Assembly: GCA_035705985.1 (NCBI GenBank)
Contig: DASSVP010000111.1
Coordinates: 1-7,108 of the forward strand
DNA: 7,108 nucleotides
Reading direction: 5' to 3'
Source: JACVRW01 sp035705985
GTDB lineage: Bacteria > Actinomycetota > Thermoleophilia > Solirubrobacterales > Thermoleophilaceae
Notes under the pieces: generated by a model
The model's input: only the letters and a program-made list of their open reading frames with translations
Told to the model about the DNA's origin: nothing
The model's database searches: none
In this document: one piece after another, positions 1-5,225 of the stretch
How positions within the stretch are numbered: position 1 is the first letter of the stretch
How the letters are laid out: each line of letters begins with the position of its first letter
Position numbers and translations under genes: made by a program

Positions 1-316
1 CGGTCTCGTGGTCGTATCCGCACAGATGGAGCACGCCGTGAACCACCGCCTCGGTGAGGTCCTCCGTGTGTTCCGGGCTGATCACGACGTCTCCGAGCTC
101 ACGCGGCCCGGCCGCTGGGCCGGCCTCGTCCACCGGGAAGGACAGCACGTCGGTGGGCCCGTCGATGCTCCGGTGCTCGCGGTTCAGCTCGCGGATCCGC
201 TCGCTGCCGACGAATGCGATCGCGACATGCCCTTCCTCGACACCGGCCGCGTCGAGCGCGGCATGCGCCGCCGACTTCAGCTCCTCGGGCACGTCGATGA
301 GCTCGATCTCGACCAG
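1..316 (-). CDS. ybeY: Endoribonuclease / rRNA maturation factor YbeY (3' end cut by window edge)
   Basis: YbeY is a single-domain zinc-dependent endoribonuclease that takes part in 16S rRNA 3'-end maturation and late 70S quality control. About 105 codons are visible. The family motif HGVLHLCGYDH lies at residues 93-103, with zinc ligands H93, H97 and H103, followed by two more residues before the edge. The conserved segment LNREHRSIDGPTDVLSFP is at residues 44-61. Only a short C-terminal tail should be missing. It follows phoH (ybeZ), its usual partner gene, whose stop is at 328-330. The start is uncertain. The first beta strand (VEIELID) lies upstream of the first usual start, a GTG at 292, and no ATG, GTG or TTG was found in frame between it and about 35 codons into the end of phoH. 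I drew the gene from a CTG at 316; an AGGG lies at 335-332. Identity is secure, the 5' end is not. Confidence 0.93.
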   Translation of the reverse strand, partial: MVEIELIDVPEELKSAAHAALDAAGVEEGHVAIAFVGSERIRELNREHRSIDGPTDVLSFPVDEAGPAAGPRELGDVVISPEHTEDLTEAVVHGVLHLCGYDHET

Positions 317-327
317 GGTGACCGCGG

Positions 328-1308
328 CTAGCCCTGCTGCTGCCGCCGCGCCTGGCGCAGCGGAGGCGCCTGCTTCTCGGCGTACTCGTTGTACGCCGCG
401 ACGATCCGCTGCACGAGCTTGTGTCGCACCACGTCCTCGCCGCCGAAGCGCACGAACTCGATGCCCTCGACCTCCTTCAGGATCTCGCCGATCACGACGA
501 GCCCGGAGCGCTGGTCCTGCGGCAGGTCGATCTGCGTGATGTCGCCCGTCACGACCATCTTCGCGTTGAAGCCGAGCCGCGTCAGGAACATCTTGATCTG
601 CTCGGGGCTCGTGTTCTGGGCCTCGTCGAGGATGATGAAGGAGTCGTTCAGGGTCCGGCCACGCATGAACGCGAGCGGGGCCACCTCGATGACGCCGCGC
701 TCCAGGTGCTGGTTCACCTTCTCCGGCTCGAGCATGTCGTAGAGGGCGTCGAACAGCGGACGCAGGTACGGATCCACCTTCGCCGCGATGTCGCCGGGCA
801 GGAAGCCGAGCCGCTCGCCGGCCTCCACGGCGGGCCGCGTGAGCACGATCCGGTTGACCTCGCGGCGTGACAGCGCCGCCACCGCCATCGCGACGGCGAG
901 GAAGGACTTGCCGGTGCCGGCCGGGCCCACGCCGACCGTGATCGTCGACCGCCGGATCGCGTCCACGTAGCGCTTCTGGTTGACGGTCTTCGGCGCCACG
1001 CGAAGGCTGCGGTGGCGCCAGACCACGTCCTCGAGTATCTGGCTCGGGCTCTCGTGGCGGTCGAGCGCGCCCGCGACCGCCTCGATCGTGCCCGGCGCGA
1101 TCTCGTGGCCCTGGCGGACGAGGTCGGTCATCTCGCGGACGACCGTCCGGGCCATCGCCACGGACTCGTCGTCCCCGTCGAGCGTAAGCACGTTGCCCCG
1201 GAGGAAGACCTCGCAGTCGAGGTGCTCCTCGAGCGCCTTCATGACCGCGTCGCCCGGGCCGGCGAGCTCGGCGGCGACGTCGTTCGGAAGCTCCAGCTGC
1301 GTCCTCAG
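328..1308 (-). CDS. phoH: PhoH-like ATPase (YbeZ)
   Basis: This is a PhoH/YbeZ family P-loop ATPase, a cytoplasmic protein that works with the adjacent YbeY in rRNA maturation. Numbered from the ATG at 1242 (304 aa), Walker A is GPAGTGKS at 106-113, Walker B is FIILDEAQN at 202-210, and the TGD sensor-like motif is at 232-234. The family signature LTRPAVEAGERLGFLPGD is at 134-151. The reading frame stays open upstream of that ATG and encodes LELPNDVAAELAGPGDA, which matches the normal PhoH N-terminus, so the ATG at 1242 is probably internal. The first plausible initiation site is a CTG at 1308 that overlaps the yqeY stop as CTGA, giving 326 aa, a normal family length. AAGGAG at 1325-1320 sits 11 nt before this CTG, whereas the ATG has no ribosome binding site. 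The C-terminal tail is rich in Q and R. ATPase identity is certain; the CTG start is inference. Confidence 0.95.
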   Translation of the reverse strand: MRTQLELPNDVAAELAGPGDAVMKALEEHLDCEVFLRGNVLTLDGDDESVAMARTVVREMTDLVRQGHEIAPGTIEAVAGALDRHESPSQILEDVVWRHRSLRVAPKTVNQKRYVDAIRRSTITVGVGPAGTGKSFLAVAMAVAALSRREVNRIVLTRPAVEAGERLGFLPGDIAAKVDPYLRPLFDALYDMLEPEKVNQHLERGVIEVAPLAFMRGRTLNDSFIILDEAQNTSPEQIKMFLTRLGFNAKMVVTGDITQIDLPQDQRSGLVVIGEILKEVEGIEFVRFGGEDVVRHKLVQRIVAAYNEYAEKQAPPLRQARRQQQG

Positions 1309-1736
1309 GGCGTGAGCATCTCCTTCACGGCGGCGCTTACCCGCTTCCCGTCGGCGCGACCCTTGACGTTCGGCATCACGAGGCTCATGACCTTGCCCAT
1401 CTCCCGCGGCGATGAGGCGCCGGACTCGGCCACCGCGTCGCCCACGATCACGCGCAGCTCCTCGTCCGAGAGCTGCTCGGGCATGTAGCCGGCTATGACC
1501 TCGGCCTCGCGCTCCTCGGCCTCGGCGGCGCCGGTGCGGCCGCCCTCCCGGTAGGCCTCGGCGGCCTCGAGGCGGCGTTTGCGCTCGCGCTGGAGGACCT
1601 CGACGGGGTCGCCGCCGTTGTCCTTCTCGGCCTTCTGGAGAGCGTCGGCTATCAGGCGCAGCGCATGGACGCGCTCGCGGTCGCCCGCCTTGAGCGCGGT
1701 CTTCACGTCATCCTGCACCTGGTCAAGCAACGACAT
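1305..1736 (-). CDS. yqeY: GatB/YqeY domain protein
   Basis: This is a 143-residue stand-alone GatB/YqeY domain protein. The fold is all-helical and related to the tail of the amidotransferase subunit GatB; its cellular role is not firmly established, though a tRNA-linked function is often suggested. The N-terminus (MSLLDQVQDDVKTALKAGD) and the motif RLIADALQKAE are typical, as are IAGYMPEQLSDEEL at about 81-94, the GKVM segment at about 114-117 and GRADGKRVS near the end. The length is close to the family norm of about 148. I chose the ATG at 1736 because earlier in-frame starts add about 43 residues that run through the divergent HAD gene. There is no clear ribosome binding site, and a TACACT hexamer 8 nt upstream suggests a leaderless message. 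It opens the yqeY-phoH-ybeY group, and its TGA overlaps the proposed phoH CTG. Confidence 0.95.
   Translation of the reverse strand: MSLLDQVQDDVKTALKAGDRERVHALRLIADALQKAEKDNGGDPVEVLQRERKRRLEAAEAYREGGRTGAAEAEEREAEVIAGYMPEQLSDEELRVIVGDAVAESGASSPREMGKVMSLVMPNVKGRADGKRVSAAVKEMLTP
1320..1325 (-). promoter_or_regulatory. Shine-Dalgarno site for phoH inside yqeY
   Basis: AAGGAG on the minus strand lies in the last codons of yqeY, 11 nt ahead of the proposed CTG start of phoH at 1308. It is one of the better ribosome binding sites in the window. It supports initiation at the CTGA overlap rather than at the ATG at 1242, which has no comparable site. The spacing is slightly long. Confidence 0.5.
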
Positions 1737-1744
1737 CCCGTTCA

Positions 1745-1750
1745 AGTGTA
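1745..1750 (-). promoter_or_regulatory. Possible -10 element of yqeY
   Basis: TACACT on the minus strand fits TANNNT and ends 8 nt before the yqeY ATG, so transcription would begin at or next to the start codon. It lies in the 17-nt gap shared with the divergent HAD gene. I see no convincing -35 hexamer. Confidence 0.3.
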
Positions 1751-1753
1751 GGT

Positions 1754-2425
1754 ATGGAAGCCAAAGTCGCGACCTTTGACTGCTACGGCACGCTGATCGA
1801 CTGGGAGGGCGGGGCGGCGTCGTTCCTGTACGACCTGGCGCGGCGCTTCGAGCGTGAGCCGCCACCGGGCCGCGAGCTGCGCGAGCGCTGGGAGGAGCTC
1901 CAGTTCGAGCGGCTCCGGGGCGACTACCGCGGCTACCGGGAGGTGCTGGCCGACAGCCTGTCGGCGTGGGCCGGCGAGCGGGGCTACCGCTGGAACGAGG
2001 AGGACGGCGAGCGGCTGGCGCGGTCGATGGAGAGCTGGCAGCCGTTCCCCGACACCGTGCCTGCCCTGCGTGCGGCGAGGGGCGCGGGCCTCCGCCTGTG
2101 GATCGTGTCGAATACCGACCGCGCGATCATCGAGCACTCGCTCCGCCACCTCGAGGTCGAGTTCGACGGCGTGACGGTCGCGGAGGACTGTCGCGCCTAC
2201 AAGCCCTCCGACGGGCCGTTCGATCACGCGCTGTCGGCGATCGACGCCGAGCCGGAGGAGATCCTGCACGTGGCGTTCGGCTTCAAGTACGACCTGGCCG
2301 CGGCGCAGCGCCACGGGCTGCGCACCGCCTGGGTTAACCGCCATCGTGAGCCGCCGCCGGGCCCCGAGCGGCCGGACCACGAGTGGGATGACCTCTGGCC
2401 GCTCGCCGAGCTAGCCCGGCAGTAG
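1754..2425 (+). CDS. HAD superfamily hydrolase, type II haloacid-dehalogenase-like
   Basis: This is a 223-residue haloacid-dehalogenase superfamily enzyme resembling the L-2-haloacid dehalogenase (type II) branch. The family acts through an Asp nucleophile on C-halogen or phosphate esters; the substrate here cannot be read from sequence. Motif I FDCYGTLIDWEGG places the nucleophile at D9. A helical cap follows at about 15-90. Motif II is VSNTDR with S119 and N120, and motif III is Lys in AYKPSDGPFD (K150). Motif IV is unusual: HVAFGFKYDLAAAQRHG has glycine and phenylalanine where relatives usually have a serine and a small or polar residue, leaving D180 as the main acidic residue. The end LRTAWVNRH is typical of type II members. 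It is the only plus-strand gene here. Its ATG is 17 nt from the divergent yqeY start, and its stop overlaps the convergent cyclase gene by 15 nt. No Shine-Dalgarno sequence is evident. Confidence 0.9.
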   Translation: MEAKVATFDCYGTLIDWEGGAASFLYDLARRFEREPPPGRELRERWEELQFERLRGDYRGYREVLADSLSAWAGERGYRWNEEDGERLARSMESWQPFPDTVPALRAARGAGLRLWIVSNTDRAIIEHSLRHLEVEFDGVTVAEDCRAYKPSDGPFDHALSAIDAEPEEILHVAFGFKYDLAAAQRHGLRTAWVNRHREPPPGPERPDHEWDDLWPLAELARQ

Positions 2426-3172
2426 GGCGACGACGCGCGCGGGCGCGGCGCTCGCTCCCTCGATCTTGAGCGGGAAGCAGGCCACCTCGAACCCGGTGGG
2501 CGGCAGGTCGCCGAGGTTCACGAGGCGCTCGATCTGCGAGTAGGGCAGGTCGGCCTGGTGGGCGGCCCAGAAGATGCCCGGCTCGTCCCGCTCGAGCGCC
2601 GCCTGCGCCTGGAGGTGGAGCGGGCCGTCCCAGCCCCAGGCGTCGATCCCCATCACGCGCACGCCGCGGTCGAAGAGCCAGCGGGTCGCCTCCGCCGTCA
2701 CGCCGGGGCCGAGCGTGATGTAGTGAGTCTGCTCCACGTAGACGTCGCGGCCGGTGCGCACGAGCACGATGTCGCCGGCGGTCAGCTCGTGGCCGATGCG
2801 GCCGAGCTCGCCCTCGACGTCCGCCACCTCCACGGTCTCGCCCTCGCCCTTCGCGGTCATGTCGAGGACCACGCCGGGGCCGTAGAACCAGTCGAGCGGG
2901 AGCTCGTCGATCGTCTGGGCGCGCTTGCCGCCGATGCGCGAGTTGTAGTGCCACGGCGCGTCGACGTGCGTGGCGTTGTGGGTGCCGAGCCGGAGGAAGG
3001 TCTCCATCGCCCAGCCCTCGTTGTCGCGCAGCAGCCGCGCCGGCACGCCGAGCAGCGCCTCGATCTGCTCGGCTCCCTGGGTGTGATCGCTGAAGGCGAT
3101 CTCGGTGCGGAGGATCTCGGGCGTGTCCGAGGGGCTCTGACGTATGGGCGCCGAGAGGTCGACGAGTCGCAC
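2411..3172 (-). CDS. Cyclase / kynurenine-formamidase-like metal-dependent hydrolase
   Basis: This 253-residue protein belongs to the cyclase superfamily (Pfam Cyclase), which includes arylformamidase KynB, isatin hydrolase and polyketide-cyclase-like proteins. Starting at the GTG at 3172, the N-terminus VRLVDLSAPI is typical. The metal-binding motif THNATHVDAPWHY at about 64-76 supplies H65, H69, D71 and H75, the ligands used for zinc or manganese. A conserved GIDAWG lies at 175-180. The C-terminal family pattern is also present: IERLVNLGDLPPTGFEVACF at 214-233, then PLKIEGASAAPARVVAL. The reading frame continues 53 codons upstream, but that part has no family similarity. No tryptophan-catabolism gene is nearby, so kynurenine formamidase activity is not supported by context. 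The gene has a 128-nt upstream region with a possible -10 element, and converges on the HAD gene. Family assignment is firm; the substrate is unknown. Confidence 0.9.
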   Translation of the reverse strand: MRLVDLSAPIRQSPSDTPEILRTEIAFSDHTQGAEQIEALLGVPARLLRDNEGWAMETFLRLGTHNATHVDAPWHYNSRIGGKRAQTIDELPLDWFYGPGVVLDMTAKGEGETVEVADVEGELGRIGHELTAGDIVLVRTGRDVYVEQTHYITLGPGVTAEATRWLFDRGVRVMGIDAWGWDGPLHLQAQAALERDEPGIFWAAHQADLPYSQIERLVNLGDLPPTGFEVACFPLKIEGASAAPARVVALLPG

Positions 3173-3179
3173 GCGCGGC

Positions 3180-3185
3180 AGCGTA
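3180..3185 (-). promoter_or_regulatory. Possible -10 element of the cyclase gene
   Basis: TACGCT on the minus strand fits TANNNT and ends 7 nt before the GTG at 3172. There is no Shine-Dalgarno sequence before this GTG, so a leaderless message is possible. No good -35 match is seen at 16-18 nt spacing. Confidence 0.3.
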
Positions 3186-3201
3186 TCCGGCGCGCGAGTC
3201 G

Positions 3202-3220
3202 CCTGGACGCATGTCCGAGG
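3202..3220. repeat. Small inverted repeat upstream of the cyclase gene
   Basis: CCTGGAC and GTCC(G)AGG form 7-bp arms with one bulged base around a short centre, in the non-coding stretch between prmA and the cyclase gene. It lies about 30-48 nt before the cyclase GTG, where a -35 region would fall, so it could be an operator. The rest of the 3173-3300 gap shows no small ORF with a good start, no structural RNA and no terminator that I can recognise. Confidence 0.35.
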
Positions 3221-3300
3221 TAGACCGCCCGACCGGGTGCCGATACCGAGGGCGACTGCGGAGGAGAAACGCCTGCAAGCCCTAGTTACGGGGGCAACGT

Positions 3301-4098
3301 CTAGGGCCGGGTCAGCAGGAGGGCGCTCCACTCCTGTAGTCGTAGGCGGCGGCGTTCGCGCAAGGGTGCGAACGCCGCCGCCACCTCATCTTCATCGCCT
3401 TCGAGCAGCCCCGAGACGATCAGCGTCTCGGGCTGCTCGGGCAACAGCTCGGCCACCCGGAGCAGGAGCGGCCGGACGAGGTTCGCGACCGTGACCGTCT
3501 CCACAGGCGCCGGCTCCTCGCGCAGATCGCAGCGCTCCACCCGCTCGAGCGTCACACCGTTGTCACGTGCGTTGCTCTCCGTCGCCACGATCGCGGCAAG
3601 TTCGTGATCGACCGCTGTGATCGGGCCGAAGCCGAGCTTGGCCGAGGCTATGGCGAGCACTCCGGAGCCGCAGCCGAGGTCGGCGAGCGCCCCACGTGGC
3701 GGCAGCTCCTGCAGGAGCTCCAGGCACATCCGAGTGGTGGGATGTGCGCCCGTGCCGAATGCCTGCGCCGGATCGATGACGATGTCGATGCCGTGACTCG
3801 ACGGCGGATGCCATGGGGCGCGCACGTGAATGCGACCTATGTGCGCGGGTCTGTGAAATTCGCGCCAACGGTCGGTCCAATCGTCGCCGAGCTCGGTGGT
3901 CGAGACGTGCACCTCGGTGGTTCCGATGTGCGCCGGGCCGGCCGGGAGGTCGGGCAGCTCGCCTGGAGCGCCGTAGAGGGCGAACTCGACAAATCCATCG
4001 CCATCGACCTGCTCGAAACCCGTCGGGGCCAGTTCGACGAGCTCGCCGAGAACGGCGTCGGCACCGCGTGGCGCGACGCGAATCGCCAGGCGGATCAG
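3301..4098 (-). CDS. prmA: Ribosomal protein L11 methyltransferase PrmA
   Basis: PrmA transfers methyl groups from SAM to lysines and the N-terminus of ribosomal protein L11. Numbered from the CTG at 4098 (265 aa), the N-terminal L11-recognition domain begins LIRLAIRVAPRGADAVLGEL, which aligns with the usual start M-IRL of this family. The PrmA signature DPAQAFGTGAHPTT is at 109-122, SAM motif I DLGCGSG at 140-146, the acidic ribose-binding end of strand 2 in AVDHE at 162-166, and the NLVRPLLL motif at 206-213. No ATG, GTG or TTG precedes residue 63 in frame (GTG at 3912), and starting there would remove the recognition domain. The frame stays open upstream, but that stretch is dnaJ in another frame. 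The CTG overlaps the dnaJ stop as CTGA, so coupled initiation at CTG is my best reading. A strong inverted repeat lies near the 3' end. Identity is certain; the start is inference. Confidence 0.94.
   Translation of the reverse strand: MIRLAIRVAPRGADAVLGELVELAPTGFEQVDGDGFVEFALYGAPGELPDLPAGPAHIGTTEVHVSTTELGDDWTDRWREFHRPAHIGRIHVRAPWHPPSSHGIDIVIDPAQAFGTGAHPTTRMCLELLQELPPRGALADLGCGSGVLAIASAKLGFGPITAVDHELAAIVATESNARDNGVTLERVERCDLREEPAPVETVTVANLVRPLLLRVAELLPEQPETLIVSGLLEGDEDEVAAAFAPLRERRRLRLQEWSALLLTRP
3345..3382. repeat. Perfect 15-bp inverted repeat at the 3' end of prmA
   Basis: The arms at 3345-3359 and 3368-3382 are exact reverse complements (GGCGGCGGCGTTCGC and its partner) with an 8-nt loop. 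In prmA mRNA this would form a very stable GC-rich hairpin across codons for about residues 239-251, ending 41 nt before the stop codon. No T-run follows on either strand, so it is not a standard intrinsic terminator. Confidence 0.95.
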
Positions 4099-5225
4099 CG
4101 CAGTGCCCGCTTCACCTTCGAGAGCAGTGACTCGTCGGCCTGCTTTTCCAGGTTCTCCGCCGTCAGGGAGTCGCGCAGCTCCTCCAGCAGGGCGCGCTGG
4201 CGGTCGCTCAGCTTGCGCGGGATCAGCACGTTCAGGACCACCTGCTGGTCGCCCCGGCGGCCGCGGCCGATCGTGGGCATGCCCCGCTCGCGCAGCGTCA
4301 CGACCGTGCCGGGCTGGGTGCCTGCCGGCACGTCGATCTGCTCGTCGCCGTCGAGGGTCGGCACCACGACGGTCGTCCCGAGGGCGGCGGCGGGCGCGGG
4401 CACGTCCACCACGCTCACCAGGTCGCTGCCGTCGCGGATGAAGCGCTCGTCCTCGGCCACACGCACGAGCACGTAGAGGTCGCCGGGCGGGCCGCCGCGC
4501 TCGCCCGCGTGCCCTCGCCCGCTCAGCCGGATGCGCTGCTCGTCGGCGATCCCGGCCGGGATGTCCACCTGGAGCGTCCTCCGCACAGCGCGCCGCCCGC
4601 GGCCGCCGCACTCGTGGCACGGCTCGGACGGGATCCTGCCCTCCCCCCCGCACGTGTCGCACGCCTGCTCCCTCACGAGCTGCCCGAACGCGGTGCGGGT
4701 TACGGCCCGGATCCGGCCGGCGCCGTTGCACGTGGGACACGCCTCGATCGGCGTGCCGGGCTCGGCGCCGTTGCCGCGGCAGTGCTCGCAGGTGTCGACG
4801 AGCTCGTACGCCACCTCGACCGTCTTGCCGGCCGCGGCCTCCGCAAGCGTCACCTCGACCTCCACGGCGAGGTCGCCGCCCTGGATCCGCCCTGCCCCGC
4901 CGCCTCGGCCGAACGCGCCGCCGAACGGGTCGCCACCGAAGAACGCGTCGAAGATGTCCGCGAACGAGCCGAAGCCGTGCGACTCCGACGCGAACCCGCG
5001 CGAGTCCAGGCCCTCGAAGCCGTAGCGGTCGTACGTGCTCCGCCGCTCCGTGTCCGACAGGATCTCGTACGCCTCAGCGGCCTCCTTGAACTTCTCCTCC
5101 GCCTCGGGGTCGTGACGATTCACGTCGGGGTGCAGCTCGCGAGCGACGCGGCGGAAGGTCTTCTTGATCTCACTGTCCTCGGCGTCGCGCGCGACGCCGA
5201 GGACCTCGTACGGATCGCGTCTCAT
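4095..5225 (-). CDS. dnaJ: Chaperone protein DnaJ (type I, with zinc fingers)
   Basis: This 376-residue type I DnaJ is the co-chaperone that stimulates DnaK ATPase and delivers unfolded substrates. The J domain occupies about 4-70 with HPD at 32-34. A G/F-rich linker follows at about 71-116. The cysteine-rich domain has four intact CXXCXGXG motifs: 146-153, 163-170, 189-196 and 203-210. The two C-terminal substrate-binding beta domains run to about 340, followed by a charged helical tail. The ATG at 5225 overlaps the hrcA stop as ATGA, and GAGG at 5239-5236 lies 10 nt upstream, so translation is probably coupled to hrcA. HrcA likely controls its own operon, although no operator is visible. 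A perfect 30-bp palindrome covers codons 8-17. The gene uses the ordinary GC-rich codons of its neighbours. Neither dnaK nor grpE is in the window. Confidence 0.98.
   Translation of the reverse strand: MRRDPYEVLGVARDAEDSEIKKTFRRVARELHPDVNRHDPEAEEKFKEAAEAYEILSDTERRSTYDRYGFEGLDSRGFASESHGFGSFADIFDAFFGGDPFGGAFGRGGGAGRIQGGDLAVEVEVTLAEAAAGKTVEVAYELVDTCEHCRGNGAEPGTPIEACPTCNGAGRIRAVTRTAFGQLVREQACDTCGGEGRIPSEPCHECGGRGRRAVRRTLQVDIPAGIADEQRIRLSGRGHAGERGGPPGDLYVLVRVAEDERFIRDGSDLVSVVDVPAPAAALGTTVVVPTLDGDEQIDVPAGTQPGTVVTLRERGMPTIGRGRRGDQQVVLNVLIPRKLSDRQRALLEELRDSLTAENLEKQADESLLSKVKRALR
5175..5204. repeat. Perfect 30-bp palindrome inside the start of dnaJ
   Basis: The 15 bases at 5175-5189 are the exact reverse complement of 5190-5204, with no spacer. 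In frame, each strand reads VLGVARDAED. It begins 21 nt after the first base of the dnaJ start codon. As RNA it could form a stem of about 13 bp with a 4-nt loop just beyond the initiating ribosome; as DNA it could bind a dimeric protein or extrude a cruciform. Confidence 0.97.

Noticed and set aside
104..122. 6-bp GC inverted repeat inside ybeY
   Set aside because: Too short to stand out from background at this base composition.
2334..3278. Minus-strand frame of 314 codons over the cyclase gene
   Set aside because: Very Arg/Ala/Pro-rich, shifted by one frame against the clear cyclase-family coding sequence.
3173..3331. N-terminal extension of the cyclase by 53 residues
   Set aside because: The extension runs across the intergenic gap into prmA, has no family similarity, and the family start fits the GTG at 3172.
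4641..4649. Run of C (G on the coding strand) in dnaJ as a possible frameshift site
   Set aside because: The reading frame is intact through all four zinc-finger motifs on both sides, so there is no sign of slippage or error.
4099..4740. Upstream extension of prmA to an apparent start at 4740
   Set aside because: The added residues are Arg/Pro/Ala-rich out-of-frame translation of dnaJ; PrmA homology begins at 4098.
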